Positions 56,502 to 64,000 of a stretch of 64,000 bases of DNA are shown piece by piece (the stretch's first letter is position 1; every line of letters starts with the position of its first letter). This DNA is from Nephrocerus scutellatus. Taxonomy: Eukaryota > Arthropoda > Insecta > Diptera > Pipunculidae. The stretch spans positions 6,061,001 through 6,125,000 of the forward strand of contig OX352764.1 of the NCBI GenBank assembly GCA_947095585.1, written 5' to 3'. The position numbers were made by a program, and so were the translations under genes. A model generated the notes under the pieces. The model made no database searches, was not told the origin of the DNA, and saw nothing but the letters and a program-made list of their open reading frames with translations.

Positions 56502-57414
56502 CTGTGTCCGTCCGTATAATGTTATTCATTTTAAATTAGGACGTGTGATAAATGCGCTTGTCGTCGTTGCCATTTCAGCAGAGCAGAGTCTGCATACTTT
56601 TTATCCAGATAAGCAGTGGACAGTAGCAGCTGGACAGAGTGTCGCTGCTTTGACAAATAATTCAGCGATTGTTGTTGCTACGCTGTTAAATTCATTAATT
56701 CGATAAAAAGTTGTTGTCCAATGGATTCTGTAATGATGTACGAGCGGTAGAAATCAGAAAAAAAAACAATAAACATTTGAGCGTATTGTCATGTAGATGA
56801 TTTTCCATTATTTGACCATTAAATGCTATATTGACCCATCAATTGGCCATTAATTTCGCTTTACTTTTGTTCAGTTTGCTAATAATATTGTGAGCACCAC
56901 CACCTCTCTAGATAGGTAGGTAGGTCGTCGCCGCCCTAGCAAGTGCGTCAAAGACCGTTTTGCAACCATAGTCCTCGGGAGACCTAATGAAGTGGAATAG
57001 TTAATTGCGATGATTACATTCCACCTGTAGCATGCAGGTACGAGATTACATCGCTGATGTCATACTGCGAAAGCTCCTTCAAGTCGGCAAAAAAAGGTTT
57101 GCTCAATTTGCGGAATTTGCTGCTGCAGGATTCCCAGTTTTGCTGCCAATGGCCTGTGATTATGGCAATGAATCTCCGCCTGAAAGCTCTGTTTCCCACA
57201 CATCGCTACTATCCACAGGCGCTCATAGACATTTGCTCTTTTTATCATCCTAAATCTGAACGCCCAAACTGCGCTAAAACTAGCATTAGAATTGTAAAAG
57301 GACTTTAAAAAGTTTAAGCCTTTCTGACAATACTGTAAAACAGACTCCATCACTCATCTTGGATCAATCAGTGAATATAGTTACGTTAAAAAGTCCCGAT
57401 AATCCCCCGACCAA
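56502..57414. other. Nothing recognised
   Basis: Short overlapping open frames on both strands at 57.0-57.35 kb without motifs. Confidence 0.4.
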
Positions 57415-58907
57415 CAAAAGGCTGTCAAAATGCCAACGAGATGGGCAAAACTGAACTTGTCCTCTTTACCAAGAAATACCATATCCACATGTGAGATATG
57501 TGGACCCTCCATTAAGGCAACAAGATTAACTTTCTCTAATTAAGCCAAGTATCTGGGAAGCTAAGCTGGCAGCTAAACATACAGGAAAGAGTTCGTGTGG
57601 CAAACTTCATGCAAAAAATCCATTTGAAACAAATGGGCTCTTCAACCCCATATCACTCATTGGATATATGTATACGGTGGTAGTTAGATGTTGGGTCTAT
57701 ATGGTGGACTACCTAAGACAAAGCAATCGTATCGTAACAAGCTAAGACAAATCCAAAGATCAGCTTGTTTATGTGTGCGCGGCGTACTTCGTACAACTCC
57801 CTCGGCTGCACTAGACATTCAGTTCAACCTTAAACAACTCGATACTTTCAGTAGACAATTAGGTGCTAGCGCGGCTATTGGTATCAATGAAATCTCCGAG
57901 TGGACCGATAATAAGATCGGTCACTCCTCTGTTCTGAATTCATGTAGAATTCCATTAGGCAACATAGTCTAAACCATTCCGCAACTCCAATTCAATAAAA
58001 TCTTCCAATTCACAATCCCTCCTAGATCATTCTGGGTCGTTCACTCCGAAGATGAAGTCATAGATTTTTATACAGACGTGTCAAAAACTGACGACGGGGT
58101 TGTTGGAGGTGTTTTCTCAAAAAGGCTAAATCTTAATATCTCTTTCCATCTTCCTAATCACTGTAGGGTATTCCAGGCTGAGATTATGCCGATTAATAAA
58201 GTTTTATTTTAGCCTGAAGAGGAATGTGGTATCCGCTGAGGATATTGGCATCTTCTCAGAGAGCCAAGCTGCGCTAAAATACCTGAAATCAATTTCTACG
58301 AAATCTATTGTAGCCCTAAACTGCCAATCATCCCTTAAGCAGTTGGCGAAGCTGTTCAAAATTCACCTGTGTTGGGTGCCAGGGCATAGAGACATTCTGA
58401 GAAATTGTAAGGTCGATGAACTCGCCAAACATGGAACTACAGTGTCCATTTTACCTGAAAATGCAAAACGTAGGTGGTCAGGCGTAACAACAACTAAGCA
58501 GATCAGTCCCAAGCTGGATAGGAAACGCTCCAAGTGTTTTATCTTTCAAAAAAGATTGGACATCTGTGCTATAATAGTTGCCATCATTGGCACTCTCTCA
58601 TAGCCAAGCATGTAGAAAGGCTTGGTGTTTTCTCGAACAATTTCTGCAGAAGCTGCATGGACAAGAAGGTTGAGGAGACTATTGTACGTGCCCAGCCCTC
58701 TCCATCTGGGAGCTTTCTTTTACAATGACCTTAACGATCTTACCAATACTGTTATTAGTAGTCTCTTGCGCTGTATACGAAGCTCCACATGGTTCAACGA
58801 GTAGGCGGAAAATTTTTCTATATATATGTGGTATCACAGTGGACCATTACTGGTCTAAGTGTGTCGGCTTTTCCACCGACTGCCACCTTAACCTAAACTA
58901 ACCTAAT
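57415..58907 (+). mobile_element. LINE group B, 3' half, broken
   Basis: Plus strand: GKTELVLFTKKY (57,441-57,476), KLSWQLNIQERV (about 57,565-57,600), IQRSACLCVRGVLRTTPSAA (57,751-57,810), a DVSKTDDGVVGGVFSK block (about 58,075-58,125), IGIFSESQAALKYLKSISTK (58,244-58,303), LCWVPGHRDILRNCKVDELA (58,367-58,426), CRSCMDKKVEETIV (58,650-58,690) and STWFNE-stop at 58,803. The 3' tail is CCACCTTAACC then TAAACTAACCTAA (58,881-58,907). Several frameshifts. Confidence 0.83.
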
Positions 58908-59245
58908 CGAAGTTTCTATAGTCGGAAACTCGACGGAAAAGCTTTGAAGTTCAGTTTTAAAGTGGAGTAGTAGATTGAAGATGGTATCATCTCCTTTTAG
59001 TAACAACTGCAGTATGTTGCAGTTTTCGTACGGTTTGGTGAAAAACCACTCATATTCTCGGAGATGGATCACGCTGCACATCGTCACGTACTTAATAAAT
59101 AGGTCGGGAGGTAATAAGTATAGGATTGTGTTAATAGTACTGGTGGGACAAGACTCTAGTGCCTCAGCTAGCATTGTACTTTTTGTTAATCGCCGGCCAC
59201 CAGAAGAGTTGCATGACGTCTCAGGGTTCCTGCATAACATTGCAA
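58908..59245 (-). mobile_element. LINE RT C-terminal fragment
   Basis: Minus strand: AEALESCPTSTINTILYLLP then PDLFIKYV and SVIHLREYEW (59,080-59,170), matching the connector between RT and RNase H in LINE groups of this window. It abuts the tail of the preceding LINE head to tail in the opposite orientation. Confidence 0.6.
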
Positions 59246-59539
59246 TAAAATTACACTTGGACTCTTAACACTTCACTCCAGTGCATAATCTGCTTCAATT
59301 GGATTTTCCAAGAAGAACCTAATTTTGTGAGTGGACACCATTTTCATGTTTCCATTTTCACCACCAATTTCATGTTAGGATTAAGTTAGCCCTCTTGCAT
59401 ACCTACTTTTAGGGATTGCGAAATTTGGTATATCGTGTTGCTTTGGGATATGACTCTTTACATTGAGTTTTTCGGATTTCATATTTTTGTATATAATAGA
59501 ATGTTGGTATCAGTAATAAAATAATTGCTCGTAAACTCT

Positions 59540-60110
59540 GTGCTCTACATTTTAAGCTTCGAGTGTCCAGTGCATGAGACATGAGACGAACGCTTTCGCG
59601 ATGCAAAGTAAAATATAAAGCATGGAGATTTTCGATAGTCAGGACACCAGACTATCATAAGCGGAGATCATACTCAGATGGAAATTTCTTGACGGTAGAA
59701 AGTTCAAGCAAATGCTCGTTTTCAGACTTGAACGCTCAAAGATCAAGCGAATTTTGTATTTTAGACCTGAATTGAACCTGTATGACAATCTCTCTACTGG
59801 AGTACCTGAAGGATCTCACCTGGGCCCTGTTCTTTTTTTTTTTGCTTTTTGTAAATAAATTTCCTATTTGGGTGGTTTATTCTTTATTTATATTTATATA
59901 AAATTCTTTTAAGATTTGAGCAATTTAAGGATCTTGGAGTAATATTTTACAAGAGTCTTATTTTTTGCCAGCATATAAATGATGTCTGTACCAAAGCTAT
60001 AGTACTCTCTTTTAGGATTTCTAAATTGGCACAAGTGACTTCCTAGTTAATTATATCTCCTTTAATAGTTAAGATATCAAACCTCCTCCTACATAAGATA
60101 ATTTCGACAG
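59540..60110 (+). mobile_element. LINE RT fragment, decayed
   Basis: Plus strand: STGVPEGSHLGPVLFFF (59,795-59,845, the conserved GVPQGSxLGP loop) and LGVIFYKSLIFCQHINDVCT (59,936-59,995). The FADD box between them is lost to a deletion. Confidence 0.72.
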
Positions 60111-60675
60111 ACCCAAAAGGCTTTCATTTCTTAAATTCACAAAACTGACGCGACTGCAATATACAGTGTTTCACATATTTTCCCAACACCAAAGCATAAA
60201 GAAAAAAAATGCAATTTCATTGCCAACATAAACCCAAAAAATTGAAGAAATGTTTATATGAAATTGTGACACCATCAGCCGTTGTTTCCGCTGTGTAACC
60301 TGGATTTTTTTTATGACAGGCAGTATGTATTGTTACAATGCAAAGTGTGTGATTAAAGCTCATGAGACCAGGACCTTTGTTGTAGAGCCATCGAAGAAGA
60401 CAAATAAGACGAAGAAAAAGAGGTGCATTTTTGACCGTAATTTTTATGTTGTAATGTAACAAAACAAAAAAACATGGTATATAAAATATTGATACCACTT
60501 ACTTAATCAGCAAGTATGTGCCTTATATATTTTTTAATTAAATTCAAGAAATTAATTACGTTGGCAACCATAGTTTGTACGAGAGTACTACTGATAAACA
60601 CTAATGATAATGGACAAGGATCCATATAGACGGGAGTAAGTATAAATTTTTAGATAATTATCTGTTCTGGTGAGT
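60111..60675. other. Nothing recognised
   Basis: AT-rich, no gene or repeat identified. Confidence 0.45.
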
Positions 60676-60820
60676 GGGCGCCGTTTTCTCTAGTGTCTGA
60701 CAAACGTCCGAGAGCAATATCTTGTCACGAAAAACTTTTTAACTTGCGTTTCGGGAAAGGCATTAAATTGTAGGTCCTTCCACGAGAGGCTAGGCCTTGG
60801 ACCGCAACGGTCTGTCGACC
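60676..60820 (+). mobile_element. tRNA-derived SINE, copy 4
   Basis: GGGCGCCGTTTTCTCTAGTG head, CAAACGTCCGAGAGCAATAT, CTTGTCACGAAAAACTTTTT, a decayed box B (GCGTTTCGGGAAAGGC), TTAAATTGTAGGTCCTTCCA, then AGGCCTTGGACCGCAACGG and TCTGTCG; an AT-rich tail follows. It lacks the palindromic TTTGTGT..ACACAAA segment. Confidence 0.8.
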
Positions 60821-60999
60821 AAAATGTAATTATTATTTTTATTACCTAGGGGGCTTCGCTACACACACATATGAATAACCAGATATTCAGCCAATTCCAA
60901 AATATGACAGGTTTATGGTTCGTATGCAAAATTTAAAAATTCTGGAGAATTGATAAGTAGTTCGTAGTATAGCCCCTGTCACAAAAAGTGAGAGAATTC

Positions 61000-61470
61000 C
61001 ACTCAAGAAACTCCTAAATACGTCTCAATGCACCACTCAAGGGTGCCCGCCACAAGGCCCCTCAAAAAACTCCATCAAGATCTACCCCAAGACCCCCATC
61101 AAGGCTACTCATCAAAATTGCCTCAAAAAACCCTCAATACAAACTCAAAACTATCATCAAAACACCCTCCACAGCCCTTGAAAATTACCTATAGACCATC
61201 TCAGTAGCCCCATCAAAACCCACATAAAAAATACTCCTCAAAATCTTCTTAAGAACCGCTGAAGAATAACTCAAAACCCACTTAAGACCCATTCAAGATC
61301 CTCAAGACCCTTCAAGAATCCATTAAAGCCACCTTCAAATTTCTACAAAGAACCCCTCAAGATCACTTTCAAAACCCGCTATCAAACTCCGTGAAGATCC
61401 CCTAAATGCCACTCAGAAACCACATCAAAACCCACCTTAAACCTCCCTTAAAACTCACCAAGACACCAAT
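61000..61470 (+). repeat. CTCAAGACCCC-type array
   Basis: Imperfect CCACTCAAG / CCCATCAAGAC / CCCCTCAAGATC units, more diverged than at 13.9 kb. Confidence 0.8.
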
Positions 61471-61474
61471 ACCT

Positions 61475-61800
61475 GAAATAACCCGCCACCCCACCAGGAA
61501 CATCCCCTCTCTGTCATTAGCACCTCTAAGTTTCAGCTACATCAGACCCTCCAAGACCCTCTAAAATACACAAAGACACGCTTAATACTCCTCACAATCC
61601 AAAGGCCAACCCTATCTACTATCAAATGAACGCCCTTCGAGTTCACCCTCTTCGCCACCCTTCAACGCAACCATTCACTATCTCCCTGGAAACATCCTCC
61701 CCAACCGACACCACCACAACCCAAAGTTTCAGCTTCATCAAATGAACGGTCTTCGAGTTAATCGCAAACAGACAAAGTTTTATTTTTATACATATATTTA
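61475..61800 (+). repeat. C-rich interspersed repeat with CTTCATCAAATGAACGG tail
   Basis: Two related segments, AAGTTTCAGCTACATCAGAC (61,528) and AAAGTTTCAGCTTCATCAAA (61,723), the second followed by TGAACGGTCTTCGAGTTAAT and an AT-rich end. Resembles the region after 41.87 kb. No coding capacity. Confidence 0.5.
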
Positions 61801-61802
61801 AA

Positions 61803-62300
61803 AGACTAGCTTTTCCCGGACGCTCTGCCACCCGCACACATGGATCCCCGCATTGCGATCACACAACGGGAGGGGTGTACTATTTTCTAAACCTTAACAA
61901 AGCGCCACCCTGATCGTATTCGCACTATGTGGTTTACCGACATTATTTTAAGGCGCATATTCTGTGAAATTTTCTGCTCAATCGGCTGTCTACATAGTTT
62001 TTGAGTTTTAGTGTCGTATTACAAACCAACACACCGCCGTGAGCTTGGAAGCTTTTAAAAGAGCCTGCTGACCATGTACCCTTATCCGCCTTTACCGGAT
62101 AATTTGATGCGCGACCGTTCTTTCGTCGACGTTAGTTGTTTTGTTACAAAAGGCTCTATTATATAAAATATAGCCTATATTCATGCTGAAAGTCCCTTCT
62201 AAATATTGGTGAAAGAATTTTTGAAATCGGTCCATTAGTTACGAAGATTACCTCCTACACACAAACTAAATAACAATTTGTATAGATATTAAGAAGAAGA
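61803..62300 (+). repeat. Interspersed repeat X, copy 2 (longer)
   Basis: Starts GACTAGCTTTTCCCGGACGC and ends near ATTTGTATAGATATTA. The last 200 bp match the repeat at 4976-5200. This copy gives the probable full length (~490 bp). Non-coding; class unresolved. Confidence 0.65.
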
Positions 62301-62689
62301 TTTTTTGAAACTAATTAATTAATTGCCATAATTTATTTTTATTTTATTTTTAAATGCTGTCGTGTTTCCATTTTAAGACTTTGGTGATTTACGAGCGAAA
62401 AAGAACACAACCACAACTTAATTTCGATTATAGCTTCGGTTGATCTACGAAGAGAAGCGGTTTTAAGCGATCTCCATCCAAGAAATATTCTATCTAAAGA
62501 TAACTTTATGAAATAAATTAAAATTATTTTATAAAAAAAATTCAGTAAATCATCACCCGGAGATGGCTGTTTGAATGCATTGCCATATAGCCAATATAGT
62601 TGGTTAGTTAGTCCCACCAAATTCACGTACACGTTCCACCAGAAAAACTTGAAAATCGCTCAACTTCAAGTGAATAAACAAGAAATAGA
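62301..62689. other. Nothing recognised
   Basis: AT-rich unique DNA. Confidence 0.45.
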
Positions 62690-62765
62690 AAAATGTATGA
62701 AACATTTAATGGAACAATAAAAAGTGGTACAACTTTATTGTTTCATTAAATGTTTCATAAATTTT
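62690..62765. other. AT-rich hairpin
   Basis: TATGAAACATTTAATGGAAC plus AATAAA (62,696-62,721) is the inverted complement of 62,734-62,759 with one mismatch in 26. The loop is 12 nt, and flanking A/T runs extend the stem after one mismatch. Could be a fold-back relic or a small-RNA precursor. Confidence 0.6.
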
Positions 62766-64000
62766 CAGCAAATCATTGTCACGCGCACCCGAAACCGCAA
62801 ACCTTATTGCTCGGCTGTAATAAGGTCTGTATTACTCATGTCATCATTTTGAATGACAAACCGCGATGAAAGGTATTTTGTTAAATTTTTTTTGAGCAAT
62901 TTGAACAATGAATAAGTAACATAAGATATTGTGTGTAAGTAAAACACTAAAACACAAGATAACATTTTTCATAAAGGCAAAGGTGAAAGACCCAAGCGCC
63001 GACTTAATGGCACTTACCAACAACAAAAGTTAAACAAGACTTAAATATTAAAGATGTTTCTAAACAAAACTGCTTCCCAACAACCAATTGAGCTACTGAT
63101 TAAATCTCCTCCAATTAAAGGGACGATTAAAATTTAGAGTCAATTGTTGATTGATATTTTAGTCGATTGTTAAATTGAGGCTTAGCTTGGGTTCGTTGGT
63201 CCAATATATGTACGAGTATAGGCGGAGAGTCTGCAATTAAATGACGTCTCTGTCAATTGTTTATAATAAACAACTCATTTATGAGTTGAATGTCAATATT
63301 ATTTTTGTTACATGAGCAACAAACCGGCTTATTGTTTTGCTGTGGTTTTGTTAATTACAAAAAATTATTAAAGATAACAAAATAATGTTGTGTTTTTTCC
63401 CTTCCGAATGATGTTTTTCCATGATGCTATAGCAATGATCTGCAATGTTTGGTTGTATTTGCTCCGTCCCTGAGATGCATGGTAATTAATTACACGAATG
63501 GGTCTTGTTTTAACTGAGATACGCAATAAGGTCACTGCAGTCGTTAAATCAAATATGAGTAAATGAATGCAGGTTTTTAATTAACAAAAATTGTTGACCC
63601 ACTGAAAATCTTCAAAGCGTGGAATACCACAATGGATGGGTTACCAGAAATATGCGTCAAAATTTCCGTTCTGTTTTCAGTTCAACGTTCTGCTTTTGAA
63701 TGCCAAAAATGCAATAAAAAGTCATCCACTATTCAGACATGAAAACCTCCTCTGCTTTAGTCCCAGAAGTTTTCATTGGGATTTATTGCTACTCTACCAC
63801 GAACGAGAGCAATAAAATATAAAACCAACCAAGTGTTGATGAACTAAAAAAACGAATAAAAAAGTCAAAAAGAGAAAATGCAAAAAAGATTTTTTTGTAA
63901 ATTAATTTTTTTACCAAATTTACCAAAGTAGAATATTACCAACTATTGTAAGAAAGAAATAACTAACTAAATACATATCATCTTGGAAACTAAACTACCG
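62766..64000. other. AT-rich DNA, nothing recognised
   Basis: No gene, RNA gene or repeat family seen to the end of the window. Confidence 0.45.

Noticed and set aside
56320..56706. 128-residue plus-strand frame over the hairpin
   Set aside because: Contains both hairpin arms as translated inverted repeat and no domain; likely chance.
1..64000. CRISPR arrays, bacterial operons or phage genes
   Set aside because: The window is eukaryotic; repeats lack regular spacer structure.

Overview
This is nuclear DNA of an insect, most likely a non-Drosophila higher fly. Evidence: a first coding exon of dachshund (dac) with a canonical Ski/Sno/Dac box and fly-style polyN/polyQ tracts, GT-AG splice signals, AT-rich intergenic DNA, and a heavy load of arthropod-type non-LTR retrotransposons, mariner-like DNA transposons, MITEs and minisatellites. 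I cannot name the species.

Only two protein-coding loci are convincing, both on the minus strand. The dac exon lies at 6071-7266; positions 1-6070 are therefore the start of its first coding intron, and the next dac exon is outside the window. A complete terminal exon of an unidentified secreted Q/P-rich protein lies at 20257-21456, with a splice acceptor directly before its ATG. Two further plus-strand exon candidates without identity are at 35338-35512 and 51126-51266.

Most of the rest is transposon debris. At least four LINE groups can be separated. One group ('B', RT+RNase H, TAACC-rich 3' tail) is at 3.7-4.85, 28.3-29.4 and 57.4-58.9 kb. A second ('C', RT+RNase H, AAT-repeat tail) is at 10.5-11.0, 23.7-26.1 and 54.3-54.7 kb, the 23.7-26.1 kb copy being nearly intact. 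A third (RTE-like, AP endonuclease + RT) is at 16.8-19.6, 32.9-34.3 and 48.3-49.6 kb. The fourth comprises scattered Jockey/I-like fragments. Other elements are a tRNA-derived SINE (four copies, one nested in a LINE with a 14-bp target duplication), a pogo-like MITE with TA duplication just downstream of the dac exon, a mariner nested in a LINE, three pieces of a Tc1/mariner-like transposon with a DUF4817-type N-terminus, a gypsy-type integrase fragment and a hAT-like terminus.

The window also has unusual repetitive DNA: dispersed, strongly strand-asymmetric arrays of a CTCAAGACCCC / CAAAAGACCCC motif at about seven places, a ~120-bp satellite with an ACACATGTGT palindrome in each unit, and a 57-bp minisatellite. 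Several array-type elements share one terminal motif (AAGTTAATATA...). The most interesting single item is a cytochrome P450 (CYP12-like) C-terminal gene fragment lodged inside the 5' region of an RTE-like element at 19.1-19.5 kb. Two long near-perfect hairpins (56.4 and 62.7 kb) lie in otherwise unique DNA. The unique stretches between repeats are plausible places for dac regulatory elements, but nothing in them is diagnostic by eye. I do not see a clearly new multi-gene system; the candidates for novelty are repeat biology.
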